DNA from: UJ101 sp047975265
Lineage (GTDB): Bacteria > Bacteroidota > Bacteroidia > Flavobacteriales > UJ101
Assembly: GCA_047975265.1 (NCBI GenBank)
Contig: JBKEDE010000030.1
Location: forward strand, 1 to 64,000
Direction: 5' to 3'
Length of the DNA stretch: 64,000 nucleotides
The notes under the pieces are model-generated. The model ran no database searches. It was not told the DNA's origin and was given only the letters and a program-made list of their open reading frames with translations. Both the position numbers and the translations under genes were made by a program. Positions 51,748 through 60,713 of the stretch are shown here, piece by piece; position 1 is the first letter of the stretch; every line of letters starts with the position of its first letter.

Positions 51748-52743
51748 TTGAATAAAAGTTTATTAATAGTATTTTTTATCATATTGGGTTTAGTATTGGC
51801 AGTAGCTAATTTACTCTTTGGTAGTGAATTGTTGTCACTTTCTGAAATCTTTTCAGCCATATCAGATGCAAATCATCAGTGGCACTCAATAGTATACAGC
51901 ATTCGATTGCCTAAAATGCTTACGGCTGTTTTGGTTGGAGCAAGTTTACCAATCGCTGGAATGTTGCTACAAACCCTATTTCAAAACCCCATTGCATCAC
52001 CGTCAATTTTAGGAATTTCGGCAATGTCAGGTTTAGGAACAGCCTTATTGATTTTTGTTGCAGAATTCTTTTTGATTGGAGGTATCGTTACCAATGCATG
52101 GATTGTTGTTTTGTTCTCAGCAGTCGGAGCTGTTTTCGGGTTGTTTTTAATCAGTATCATATCGTATAAAATTAAGAATAATGCCTCTATTTTAATTATA
52201 GGATTGATTTTGGCAAGCCTGTCAAGTGCTTTAATCAGTACATTACAATATTTTTCCGGTTCAGATAAAATAAAAGAATATTTTATGTGGACATTAGGTT
52301 CTTTTGAAGGATTATCATGGGAACAAATCGGAGTATTTTGTATCATAACCGTATCATGTTTGATTTTTTGCCTATTAATTTTAAAACAACTTAATGTATT
52401 GCATTTGGGTGAAAGTTATGCCGAAACATTGGGAGTTCGCGTCAGCAGTTTGAGAACCATAGCTATTATTATTTCAGGGATTTTAACAGCGGTTGTTACA
52501 TCGTTTGTAGGTCCAATTGCTTTTCTGGGATTGATTATTCCGCATATTTCCAGATTGCTGTTTAAAACAACCAATCATAATTGGCTTTTTCCGGCTAATA
52601 TTTTAGTAGGAATCGCTTTTACACTACTAATCAATCTATCAGGCTCTATCTTTGCCGTAGTATTTCCGATTAATATCATAACATCATTCATTGGTGCTCC
52701 GTTGGCTATTTTTATAATTGTAAGACAATCAAAGTATATGTAG
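51748..52743 (+). CDS. FecCD-type ABC transporter permease (siderophore, haem or B12)
   Basis: This 331-residue protein has about nine to ten helices and the family motifs IRLPKMLTAVLVGASLPIAG near residue 52, GPIAFLGLIIPHISRLLF near 252, and the ABC coupling segment GVRVSSLRTIAI. It starts with TTG; no in-frame ATG is available upstream. FecCD permeases carry iron complexes or cobalamin. It is followed by its ATPase after 2 bases. No periplasmic binding protein gene lies next to it, so substrate is open. Confidence 0.92.
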   Translation: MNKSLLIVFFIILGLVLAVANLLFGSELLSLSEIFSAISDANHQWHSIVYSIRLPKMLTAVLVGASLPIAGMLLQTLFQNPIASPSILGISAMSGLGTALLIFVAEFFLIGGIVTNAWIVVLFSAVGAVFGLFLISIISYKIKNNASILIIGLILASLSSALISTLQYFSGSDKIKEYFMWTLGSFEGLSWEQIGVFCIITVSCLIFCLLILKQLNVLHLGESYAETLGVRVSSLRTIAIIISGILTAVVTSFVGPIAFLGLIIPHISRLLFKTTNHNWLFPANILVGIAFTLLINLSGSIFAVVFPINIITSFIGAPLAIFIIVRQSKYM

Positions 52744-52745
52744 GT

Positions 52746-53732
52746 ATGAAAACAATTACAGTCGAAAATTTATCCATCGGATATGATAAAATAATCCTAA
52801 AAAATATCAATTTTGCCATTGAAGCTGGAGAAGTAGTCTCTTTGATTGGAAAAAACGGAGCAGGAAAATCAACACTAATAAAAACCATTTTAGGATTACT
52901 CCCCTCAAAAGGAGGTCAAATCCGCATAAGAGGAGAAAATATTGAAAAATACAGCCCGATTGCCTTAGCAAAAGAAGCTTCTGTTGTACTGACAAACCAA
53001 GAAGTCAATCCAATGTTATCCGTTTTAGAAGTTTTATACCTCGGAAGAACACCGTATAAAAAAGTCTTTTCAAGTTTAAATAAAAAAGATAGAGAAAAAA
53101 TTAACCAAACCATTCAATTATTAGAAATAGAAAATTTAAAAAATAAAAGAATGGGAGAATTAAGCGACGGACAAAAACAACGGGTTATGATCGGAAGAGC
53201 CTTAGCTCAAGACACTCATCTAATTGTTCTGGACGAACCCACTACACATTTAGACTTATCAGGCAAATTTGCTATTTTTCAATTATTAAAACGATTGGCA
53301 CAGATTACAAAAAAAACAATCCTTTTATCCACACACCAAATTGATTTAGCTTTGCCCTATTCCGATAAAATCCTTTTTATTAAAGACGACCAACTAATAG
53401 AAGACTCCCCCGAAGCAATAGGATGGAAACACCGGATTTTCCAATATTTTTCAAGCGAATACATGGTATTTGATTATGATTTGGGAAAATTTGTTTCCAT
53501 TCGAAGAGGACTAAAAAAAGTCAAACTAACCGGAGAAGGACCTTTACTATATTGGGTAAGACACGCCCTGCACCGAAATGCCATCGACATCGAAGAAGAA
53601 GCCCCCATTTGGGTAAAAGTTTCAGAAGACACCATCTCAATACACATTGAAGATTATGTAGAACACACAAACGATATTGAATATTTAATAAACTACATTA
53701 AATTGATACAAACCGATGCTTCTAAATTTTGA
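52746..53732 (+). CDS. ATPase of the FecCD-type transporter, with C-terminal extension
   Basis: This 328-residue ABC ATPase has Walker A LIGKNGAGKSTLIKT (about residues 35-49), the signature LSDGQKQRVMIGRALAQD, Walker B LIVLDEPTTHLDLSG and the H-loop STHQ. About 75-80 residues after the usual end (about 250) form an extra region with FVSIRRGLKKVKLTGEGPLL and IWVKVSEDTISIHIEDYVEH. Similar tails occur on Bacteroidota BtuD/FecE homologues. It couples to the permease gene upstream. The role of the tail is unknown. Confidence 0.9.
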   Translation: MKTITVENLSIGYDKIILKNINFAIEAGEVVSLIGKNGAGKSTLIKTILGLLPSKGGQIRIRGENIEKYSPIALAKEASVVLTNQEVNPMLSVLEVLYLGRTPYKKVFSSLNKKDREKINQTIQLLEIENLKNKRMGELSDGQKQRVMIGRALAQDTHLIVLDEPTTHLDLSGKFAIFQLLKRLAQITKKTILLSTHQIDLALPYSDKILFIKDDQLIEDSPEAIGWKHRIFQYFSSEYMVFDYDLGKFVSIRRGLKKVKLTGEGPLLYWVRHALHRNAIDIEEEAPIWVKVSEDTISIHIEDYVEHTNDIEYLINYIKLIQTDASKF

Positions 53733-53787
53733 TGGAAATTAAAAGATGACGTTACTTTAAAACACAAGCATTTGCTATATCTTCATC

Positions 53788-54110
53788 GAATATTCTCCCA
53801 TCCCAAATTTAAATTCCTCCATCCCAAAACAATATTTTCCCTTCTCCATTCTAAATTTTTCCATTCCACTTGAATATTCTCCCATCCCAAATTTAAATTC
53901 CTCCATCCCAAAACAATATTTTCCCTTCTCCATTCTAAATTTTTCCATTCCACTTGAATATTCTCCCGTCCCAATTTTAAATTCCTCTATCCTAAAATAA
54001 TATTGTAACACCCCAATTTTAGATTCCTCCATCCCAAAACAATATTCTCCCTTCTCCCTTCTAAATTTCTCCATTCCACTCGAATATTCTCCAAATTCAA
54101 TATATTTTTT
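53788..54110. repeat. Minisatellite of 84-bp units built of 42-bp half-units
   Basis: Copies of GAATATTCTCC start at 53788, 53872, 53956 and 54082, spaced 84, 84 and 126 (three half-units) bases. Within each 84, a second half begins near CAATATTTTCCCTTCTCCA, so the base unit is 42 bp. The first two units are almost identical; later ones drift. Because 42 is a multiple of three, two minus-strand frames stay open, giving a 14-residue period with GEYSSGMEKFRMEK and GKYCFGMEEFKFGM, but no start, domain or operon position supports a gene. It lies between the ABC ATPase and lpxK. A related copy lies at 2316-2395. Confidence 0.9.
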
Positions 54111-54147
54111 ACACAAAACAAGGTTATATTTACTATTTTAGCATCTT

Positions 54148-55167
54148 ATGTCATTAAAAAAATCAAGAATAATATTACTACCCATTTCAATACCTTACGG
54201 TATAATAACCTATATACGAAACAAATTATACGACCAAGGAATCTTAAAATCAACATCCTTCAACCTCCCGATTATCTGCATAGGCAATTTAAGCATTGGA
54301 GGAACCGGTAAAACACCCCATACAGAATATATAATACACCTGTTGAAAAACAACTATAAAACAGCCGTATTAAGCAGAGGTTATGGCAGAAAAAGCAAAG
54401 GATATATTCTAGCAGATGATCATGCCACTTCCGAAGTTTTAGGAGATGAACCATTACAATTTTATTCAAAATTTAAAAACGAAATAACCGTAGCCGTCGA
54501 TGAGAATAGAGTAGAAGGTATTCAAAATCTAATTCAAACAATTGCTCCGGAGGTAATACTATTAGATGACGCTTTCCAGCATCGAGCCATTCAAGCAGGA
54601 TTCAATATCATATTAACCCCCTTTGATGATTTATTTACAGAAGATCATGTTTTACCGGCAGGAAATTTAAGAGAATACCCTTCAGGTATTAATAGAGCCG
54701 ATGTAGTTATTGTAACAAAATGCCCCGTCGAACTAAATGAATATGACAAAAATCACATCATTAGCAAAATACAAGCAATTTCGGCTCTAAAAATTTATTT
54801 TTCTTACATCGAATACGATACTAAAATTTACGGTCAGAAAACATTAGATATAAAAAAGATTTTTAATGAAAAAATAATTTTACTAACAGGAATTGCCAAT
54901 CCAAAACCAATGATGGAATATTTAAAAACCAAAGTCGAAATTGTAGAACACCTCTCCTTTCCTGATCATCATAACTTCACAAAGAAAGATATTTCGTTGA
55001 TTAAAGAAAAAACCAAAAACCACATAATCCTTACAACAGAAAAAGATTATATGAGGTTAAAATTCGTTGAATTATCTGAAAATCCTTTATTTTATCTACC
55101 CATAAGAATTAAATTAGATAAACCCGATGAGTTTGACCAAATGATAAAACAGTACGTTCGGGCATAA
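54148..55167 (+). CDS. lpxK: Tetraacyldisaccharide 4'-kinase
   Basis: This 339-residue membrane-associated kinase phosphorylates the lipid A precursor. It has the N-terminal hydrophobic segment PISIPYGIITYIRN, the P-loop GNLSIGGTGKTPHTEY (about residues 46-61), LSRGYGRKSKGYI, GDEPLQF and LLDDAFQHRAIQAG with the metal-binding Asp. C-terminal SFPDHHNFTK is intact. It confirms lipopolysaccharide or lipooligosaccharide production and fits with the LptF/G-type gene at 16021. recG follows after 55 bases. Confidence 0.95.
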   Translation: MSLKKSRIILLPISIPYGIITYIRNKLYDQGILKSTSFNLPIICIGNLSIGGTGKTPHTEYIIHLLKNNYKTAVLSRGYGRKSKGYILADDHATSEVLGDEPLQFYSKFKNEITVAVDENRVEGIQNLIQTIAPEVILLDDAFQHRAIQAGFNIILTPFDDLFTEDHVLPAGNLREYPSGINRADVVIVTKCPVELNEYDKNHIISKIQAISALKIYFSYIEYDTKIYGQKTLDIKKIFNEKIILLTGIANPKPMMEYLKTKVEIVEHLSFPDHHNFTKKDISLIKEKTKNHIILTTEKDYMRLKFVELSENPLFYLPIRIKLDKPDEFDQMIKQYVRA

Positions 55168-55222
55168 AAAATCAGAACTCATTTGGTTTAAAAACTGTAT
55201 TTTTGATAATAAAAAGTAAATT

Positions 55223-57331
55223 TTGAGCCAAAATCTTCTAAAAACCCCTATTGAATATTTGAAAGGAGTAGGTCCTAAATTAGGAGCTTTACTAAAATCA
55301 GAATTAGGCATTTTTAATTACGAAGATTTGTTGCATTTTCTTCCTCATCGGTATATAGATAAATCAAAATATTATACCGTTAGTGAAATACAAGCAAATA
55401 TTGCCGAAGTTCAAATTATAGGAAAGATAAAACAAATAAGAGAAATAAAACAAAAGAAAGGAAGTCGCCTGACAGCACAATTTAGTGATGAAACCGGAAA
55501 AATAGAATTAGTATGGTTTAAAGGAATAAAATGGCTGAAAGAACGACTGAAGATTGATGAAGCAATTGTAATATCAGGAAAGCCCACTTTTTTTAACCAA
55601 AAGTTAACCATTTCGCATCCTGAAATAGAAAATTTAGAAAAACACCATACACAAAAGTTATCTCCTCTGCAACCCGTATATCCTTTAACAGAAAAATTGA
55701 CAAACCAAAACATCAATCAAAAATATTATAAAAAATTATTTATAAATTTATTTACACAACTGAAAGATACTCGTTTTGAAGAAGTATTTTCAGAATCGTT
55801 AACCAAACAATTCAAACTATTAAATCAAAAAGAAGCATTATTCAACATTCATTTTCCAAAAGATACCTATAAACTGAATCAGGCACAATATACGTTAAAA
55901 TTTGAAGAACTTTTTTACTTGCAGTTGGCGATGCTTGTAAAAAAAATGATGCAAATACATAAATATAAAAGTTATCCATTTGAAAATATAGGAAATTATT
56001 TTAACCGGTTTTACAAAGAACAATTACCTTTTGAGTTAACCCATGCACAAAAAAGAGTGTTAAAAGAAATCCGAAAAGATTTGGGTCGCCCGATTCAAAT
56101 GAATCGATTGTTGCAAGGCGATGTAGGCAGCGGAAAAACCATTGTAGCTCTAATGACAGTTCTAATTGCAATAGATAATGGTTTCCAAGCTACAATCATG
56201 GCTCCAACTGAAATTTTAGCTATTCAACATTTTAATGCTATAAAAGAATTGGTAGAACCCTTAGGCTTAAATATAAAACTTTTAACGGGCTCTACAACTC
56301 AAAAGAATAGAACACTTCTTCATAAAGAATTAGAAGAAGGAACGTTGCCCATTCTAGTAGGAACTCACACCATTATAGAAGATAAAGTTCAATTTAAGCA
56401 TTTAGGATTGGTTATTATTGATGAACAACATCGTTTCGGAGTGGCACAGCGAGCTAAAGTTTATAAGAAAAATATATTCCCTCCACACGTTTTGGTAATG
56501 ACAGCAACACCTATTCCAAGAACTTTAGCAATGAGTTTATATGGAGATTTGGATATATCGGTTATAGATGAACTTCCAGCTGGAAGAAAATCGGTTAAAA
56601 CTATTCATAAGTATGATGCAAACCGTTTGGGTATCTTTGGTTTTATACGGGAGGAGATAAAAAAAGGACGCCAAGTTTATATTGTTTATCCTTTAATTCA
56701 AGAATCTGAAAAACTTGATTTTAAAGATTTGATGGACGGTTATGAAAGTATTTCAAGAGCTTTTCCACTACCTGATTATAAAATCAGTATTCTTCATGGT
56801 AAGATGAAATCCTCAGATAAAGACTTTGAAATGAACCGTTTCGTAAAAGGAGAAACACAAATTATGGTTGCTACTACGGTAATCGAGGTAGGAGTTAATG
56901 TACCCAATGCCTCAGTAATGGTTATTGAAAGTGCTGAACGCTTTGGACTTTCCCAATTACATCAACTAAGAGGTCGTGTCGGACGTGGATCAGAACAGAG
57001 CTATTGTATCTTAATGACAAAAGATACACTCTCTGATGATGGAAAATTACGGATAGAAACTATGTGTAAAACCAATGATGGATTTGAAATAGCTGAAGTA
57101 GATTTAAAATTAAGAGGTCCGGGAGACCTTATGGGAACACAACAAAGTGGTATTTTAAATTTAAAAATAGCTGATTTTGCCAAAGACACCAAAATAATGG
57201 AATATGCTCGCTATGCAGCTCAAAAATTATTAGCATCAGATCCTGACCTTACAAAAGAAGAAAATAAAAATATTCGAAAAGAATTTGAAGAATTACAAAA
57301 AAATAAATTGTCGTGGAGTCGTGTCAGTTAA
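55223..57331 (+). CDS. recG: ATP-dependent DNA helicase RecG
   Basis: This 702-residue helicase remodels stalled forks. It has the wedge OB-fold at the N-terminus (about 60-160), QGDVGSGKTIVALM (Walker A, about 297), IIDEQHRFGVAQR (motif II, DEQH), TATPIPRTLAMSLYGDLDIS, and ESAERFGLSQLHQLRGRVGR (motif VI). The initiation codon appears to be TTG (MSQNLLKTPIEYL); no ATG with the right N-terminus is present. The end is followed after 12 bases by the broken RNA methyltransferase, which suggests cotranscription. Confidence 0.95.
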   Translation: MSQNLLKTPIEYLKGVGPKLGALLKSELGIFNYEDLLHFLPHRYIDKSKYYTVSEIQANIAEVQIIGKIKQIREIKQKKGSRLTAQFSDETGKIELVWFKGIKWLKERLKIDEAIVISGKPTFFNQKLTISHPEIENLEKHHTQKLSPLQPVYPLTEKLTNQNINQKYYKKLFINLFTQLKDTRFEEVFSESLTKQFKLLNQKEALFNIHFPKDTYKLNQAQYTLKFEELFYLQLAMLVKKMMQIHKYKSYPFENIGNYFNRFYKEQLPFELTHAQKRVLKEIRKDLGRPIQMNRLLQGDVGSGKTIVALMTVLIAIDNGFQATIMAPTEILAIQHFNAIKELVEPLGLNIKLLTGSTTQKNRTLLHKELEEGTLPILVGTHTIIEDKVQFKHLGLVIIDEQHRFGVAQRAKVYKKNIFPPHVLVMTATPIPRTLAMSLYGDLDISVIDELPAGRKSVKTIHKYDANRLGIFGFIREEIKKGRQVYIVYPLIQESEKLDFKDLMDGYESISRAFPLPDYKISILHGKMKSSDKDFEMNRFVKGETQIMVATTVIEVGVNVPNASVMVIESAERFGLSQLHQLRGRVGRGSEQSYCILMTKDTLSDDGKLRIETMCKTNDGFEIAEVDLKLRGPGDLMGTQQSGILNLKIADFAKDTKIMEYARYAAQKLLASDPDLTKEENKNIRKEFEELQKNKLSWSRVS

Positions 57332-57343
57332 TATTCCGATAAA

Positions 57344-57832
57344 ATGATAAATGTATTATTTTTTGCTCCGGAATACCGCCCGAATCTTTCTAACATGATT
57401 CGAACAGCTTAGTTTTACGGTTTGGATAAAGTTTATATTAATGATAAAAATAATTTATTAAAACCGCCACATAATAAAGTTTCTAAAGCTGAAATAGAAC
57501 ATATGGCTAAAGTATGGACTGCCGGGGCAATTGATTTTATAGAAATTATTCCGATAGAAACAATGGATGATATGGTCTCTTTTTTAAAAAACTATCAAGG
57601 AAGAACAATCGCAACTGTGGTAAACCCTTTGGCAACACCGTTACAAAGTTTTACGTTTAAAAACGATGATTTATTAATAATGGGAAGCGAAAAAGACGGA
57701 CTTCCATTAGAGATAATTAAATTATGTAACCAAAAGCTACACATACAACAAAGGGGAAATACCGATTGTTTAAATGTGAGCACCGCTTTTGGTGTTTTTT
57801 TAAATAAAATGCTTTTGGATATTACTCTTTAG
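57344..57832 (+). pseudogene. SpoU/TrmH-type RNA methyltransferase with an in-frame TAG
   Basis: From the ATG at 57344 one frame of 163 codons is open except for TAG at 57410-57412. The peptide reads MINVLFFAPEYRPNLSNMIR, then TA-stop-FYGLDKVYI, where intact homologues have IRTAEFYG, so a single GAG-to-TAG (or CAG-to-TAG) change is enough. The rest is a well-kept SPOUT domain: VVNPLATPLQSF, IMGSEKDGLPLEI (motif 2) and CLNVSTAFGVFLNKM (motif 3). The motif 1 Asn and Arg lie before the stop. Restart at a TTG (57422) would lack motif 1. It overlaps the following convergent gene by 11 bases. Recent inactivation, suppression or sequencing error are the choices. Confidence 0.85.
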
Positions 57833-58337
57833 AAGGAAACGCAATAATATTGTGATCATTATCATAGACAAATTCTATAGATTGTAAAGTGTTGTTTTTA
57901 GGTATTTTAAATAAATAAACCGGAGCAGTCGTAAACGATTGTTTTTTTCCTTTGATTAAAGTATAGACAACCTGTAACTCTGTTCCTGTTTTTTGGGTAT
58001 TTATGATGCTAAAATCAATTTTTAAATTAGTTGGAGTTATTAAAATAGCGGCAACACGTTCGGTATTAAAATCAATTGGAGGAACTGTATTATTCATGGT
58101 TTTTGCAACACCAAAATAAGCGTTAAACTCTTCTTCGGTACTAAAAACCATAGAATTAACGTCTTTTTCTAAGGAAATATCATTTTTTAAAAAGTAACCT
58201 TCCAATTGTTGTAATTCAAAATTTTGTGCGTAACGATTGGCACTCGTATCATTCATTTGCGAAATGTTTTTTGGGGTATTTTCAGAATTACAAGAAATAA
58301 TTCCTATTGTAAAAAGCCATAAGATTATGTTTTTCAT
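57822..58337 (-). CDS. Lipoprotein with PrcB-like C-terminal region
   Basis: This 171-residue protein has a lipoprotein signal ending GIISC (Cys16). The mature part has EEFNAYFGVAKTMNN and then VAAILITPTNLKIDFSIINT and VYLFKIPK, which resemble the PrcB C-terminal domain (protease-complex subunit) of Bacteroidota and Spirochaetes; this match is by eye and moderate. It overlaps the osmC gene by 4 bases upstream and shares its 3' end with the broken methyltransferase. Function unknown. Confidence 0.6.
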   Translation of the reverse strand: MKNIILWLFTIGIISCNSENTPKNISQMNDTSANRYAQNFELQQLEGYFLKNDISLEKDVNSMVFSTEEEFNAYFGVAKTMNNTVPPIDFNTERVAAILITPTNLKIDFSIINTQKTGTELQVVYTLIKGKKQSFTTAPVYLFKIPKNNTLQSIEFVYDNDHNIIAFPSKE

Positions 58338-58768
58338 TGGTTAAAGATTTTATGGTTAATAATTAAAGTATAGTCAATGGTTGCGGTATGACTTAAAATT
58401 ATAGACACAGAGCAGTACTTTTCAAAGGAGAGATTTATAGCTCGTTTTGCTTTTTTTGGATCCACATCACCCTGTATGTGAAAGTTAAGTGTAATGGTTT
58501 TAAATTGGCTGGCTTCCCCGTTAGGAATTCGTTTATAATCTACCGTAACCTTAAAATTTTCAATGTTTTGGCGTTGTTTTCTTAACATGGACAATACATC
58601 GATTGAACTACATCCCGCAGCTCCCAGTAAAAGTAATTCCATCGGAGTGGGTCCTTTATCTTGTCCACCGATTTTTTTAGATCCGTCGATATTAATTAAA
58701 GCACCATTTTCACCATGTCCTTCAAAATGAAAAGCCTCGTTTTTTAAAACTATTTCAACACTCATCAA
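58334..58768 (-). CDS. OsmC family peroxiredoxin-like protein
   Basis: This 144-residue protein has the OsmC fold marks GPTPMELLLLGAAGCSSIDV with the first redox cysteine and YCSVSIILSHTATIDY with the second. OsmC/Ohr proteins reduce organic hydroperoxides. Its length and the GPTPMELLL motif place it with the YhfA-like subgroup rather than with Ohr. It follows trpF by 60 bases and precedes the lipoprotein gene with an overlap. Confidence 0.88.
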   Translation of the reverse strand: MMSVEIVLKNEAFHFEGHGENGALINIDGSKKIGGQDKGPTPMELLLLGAAGCSSIDVLSMLRKQRQNIENFKVTVDYKRIPNGEASQFKTITLNFHIQGDVDPKKAKRAINLSFEKYCSVSIILSHTATIDYTLIINHKIFNQ

Positions 58769-58828
58769 TCAATAATTTTAAATTATACAGAAGATAAAGA
58801 TACAAGTTTTTAGGAAACAGGCAACTTT

Positions 58829-59458
58829 TTATAAAGAATTCTTTATTTTATGTATAAAAAAAGCTAAATCTTTGATGTTTTTTATACCCGGACTAATTTC
58901 AAAACCACTGTTAAGGTCAATACCTGCCAATTGGGGATGATCGAGGTTTAAAATAGCTTCAACTTCATTTTTAGTAATACCGCCACTTAGCAAAAAAGGT
59001 TTTTCAAAAGTATAGTTTTCAAGAAGATTCCAATTAAACTTTTTACCGGTTCCGCCATATTGGGGGCTTTTTGTATCAAAAAGAAAAAAATCTGTATAAG
59101 GTTGGTATGAGTTAAGAACAGAAAAATCATAGTTTTCACCAATTCCAAAAGCCTTGATAATAGAAATATTCTGTGTTTTTAATTTTTGACAATATTCAGG
59201 CGATTCATTTCCGTGAAGTTGTAAAAAATCATACCCTTGTTGAAATATTTTGATAGATGATTCTAAAGGTTCATTGACTAAAACAGCTACTTTTTTTTGG
59301 TGTTTGGGTAACTCAGGGAGTGCAAACAAGTTTCCTACAAAACGCTCGGATTTCGGATAATGGATAAACCCTAAAAAATCAGGGCTTAAAGATGAAACAT
59401 TTATAATATTAGTTGCTTCTTTAAGCCCACAAACCTTTATTTTTAATAAAGAATCCAA
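58829..59458 (-). CDS. trpF: Phosphoribosylanthranilate isomerase
   Basis: This 209-residue TIM barrel has KVCGLKEATNI at the start with the catalytic Cys, LQLHGNESPEYCQKL, LFDTKSPQYGGTGKKFNW with the Asp, and LSGGITKNEVEAI and GIDLNSGFEISPGIKN for phosphate binding. It catalyses step three of tryptophan synthesis. It lies 9 bases after a META-domain lipoprotein gene that separates it from trpC. Confidence 0.95.
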   Translation of the reverse strand: MDSLLKIKVCGLKEATNIINVSSLSPDFLGFIHYPKSERFVGNLFALPELPKHQKKVAVLVNEPLESSIKIFQQGYDFLQLHGNESPEYCQKLKTQNISIIKAFGIGENYDFSVLNSYQPYTDFFLFDTKSPQYGGTGKKFNWNLLENYTFEKPFLLSGGITKNEVEAILNLDHPQLAGIDLNSGFEISPGIKNIKDLAFFIHKIKNSL

Positions 59459-59467
59459 TAAATTAAA

Positions 59468-59932
59468 TTATTTATGTTTCTCTTTTCTCTCTTTCTTCTT
59501 AACATCTTCTTTCTCAAAAGTCATTAATAAAATATCATTTCTGTAAAAATGTAATTTTTCTCCAATAATTTGATACTTATTTGCTTTTCCGATCATTTCG
59601 ATAAAAGTTTTTTCATAACTCATGTCCGGACATGCCTTTCTTGTTGTAGCTCCGTCAAAAAATTTCATATCTCCGTATCTTCCGGCACTTATTTTTCCGG
59701 TAATGGTGTTGCATCCTAAAAAAGCAGAATAGCTATCTACTTTTCCTGAAAAAAACCGAATGCTTAAAGGCTTTACATTTTCTCCTTCCCCTACGCTGAC
59801 AACACCTGTATCATCTACCATAACCCAATTTACATTTTGTAAACCGTCTCGACTGGTTACATCCGCTGTTTTTTGTGTTCCACATGCAAATAACAAAAGT
59901 GAAAACACACTCATTAAAAATAATTTTTTCAT
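59468..59932 (-). CDS. META/HslJ-type lipoprotein between trpC and trpF
   Basis: This 154-residue protein has a lipoprotein signal ending LLFAC (Cys17). The mature part has NVNWVMVDDTGV, IRFFSGKVDSYSAFLGCNTI and YGDMKFFDGATTRKACPDMS, the pattern of META (HslJ-like) domains, with two later cysteines. META proteins are envelope stress or secretion-linked. It begins 1 base after the trpC stop and ends 9 before trpF, so it is in the operon but has no known link with tryptophan. Confidence 0.8.
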   Translation of the reverse strand: MKKLFLMSVFSLLLFACGTQKTADVTSRDGLQNVNWVMVDDTGVVSVGEGENVKPLSIRFFSGKVDSYSAFLGCNTITGKISAGRYGDMKFFDGATTRKACPDMSYEKTFIEMIGKANKYQIIGEKLHFYRNDILLMTFEKEDVKKKERKEKHK

Positions 59933-59933
59933 A

Positions 59934-60713
59934 CTAAATATTTTTTATAAAATTAATACAAGCCTCACCGGGATTCTGAGTTTTCATAAAATTTTCACCT
60001 ATTAAAAACCCGTCAAAACCAACCTTTTGTAAGGTGCGAATTTCTGATAGGTCAGATACCCCACTTTCTGATATTTTAGCAAATTTAATAGGAATTTTTG
60101 AAAACAACTCTAAAGATTGTGTTATATTTACCTTAAAAGTTTTAAGATTTCGATTGTTAACACCTATGATATTTAGATGATTATTTATTTTATCTAACAT
60201 TTTTTCAGAATGGATTTCCAGCAAAACTTCTAAATATAGGCTTTGTGCACACTTTGAAAAAGCGGCAACTTCTTCTTTGGTTAAACATTCGGCAATTAAC
60301 AAAATAGCATCAGCTCCTATGGCCTTTGCCTGTATAATCTGAAATTCATCAACGATAAATTCTTTTCTGAGAATAGGAATATCTACCAAAGGTCTAACTG
60401 ATAGAACATCATCAACAGATCCTCCAAAAAAATTAAAATCAGTTAAAATTGAAACACCAGCAACTCCGGCCTCTTTATAAAGAGGAATAACATCTTCTGG
60501 TTTTGAAAAATCGTTAATAACACCTTTAGAAGGTGATTTACGCTTAAATTCAGCAATGATACCATGAGAATTGGGGTCTTGAATTCGTTTTTGTAATGAG
60601 AAGGTTTTTCTTTCAAAATAAAGGCTGTTTTCAAAATCTTTTGTAGAAAATTGTTGCTTTAATAAAGTAACTTCTTTCTTTTTATGCAAAACTATTTTTT
60701 CTAAAATATCCAT
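59934..60713 (-). CDS. trpC: Indole-3-glycerol phosphate synthase
   Basis: This 259-residue TIM-barrel enzyme performs the fourth step of tryptophan synthesis. It shows IIAEFKRKSPSKGVI with the catalytic Lys, VSILTDFNFFGGSVDDV, PILRKEFIVDEFQI with the second Lys, and IGVNNRNLKTFKV and SESGVSDLSEI. Its start overlaps the trpD stop by one base. It is monofunctional, not fused with trpF. Confidence 0.96.
   Translation of the reverse strand: MDILEKIVLHKKKEVTLLKQQFSTKDFENSLYFERKTFSLQKRIQDPNSHGIIAEFKRKSPSKGVINDFSKPEDVIPLYKEAGVAGVSILTDFNFFGGSVDDVLSVRPLVDIPILRKEFIVDEFQIIQAKAIGADAILLIAECLTKEEVAAFSKCAQSLYLEVLLEIHSEKMLDKINNHLNIIGVNNRNLKTFKVNITQSLELFSKIPIKFAKISESGVSDLSEIRTLQKVGFDGFLIGENFMKTQNPGEACINFIKNI

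Noticed and set aside
53788..54110. The tandem repeat as a CRISPR array
   Set aside because: Units follow each other without unique spacers, are too long (42 or 84 bp), and no cas gene is nearby.
53775..54116. A 113-codon minus-strand frame across the minisatellite as a repeat protein
   Set aside because: The frame is open only because the unit is a multiple of three; another frame is also open, and there is no plausible start, signal or neighbour.
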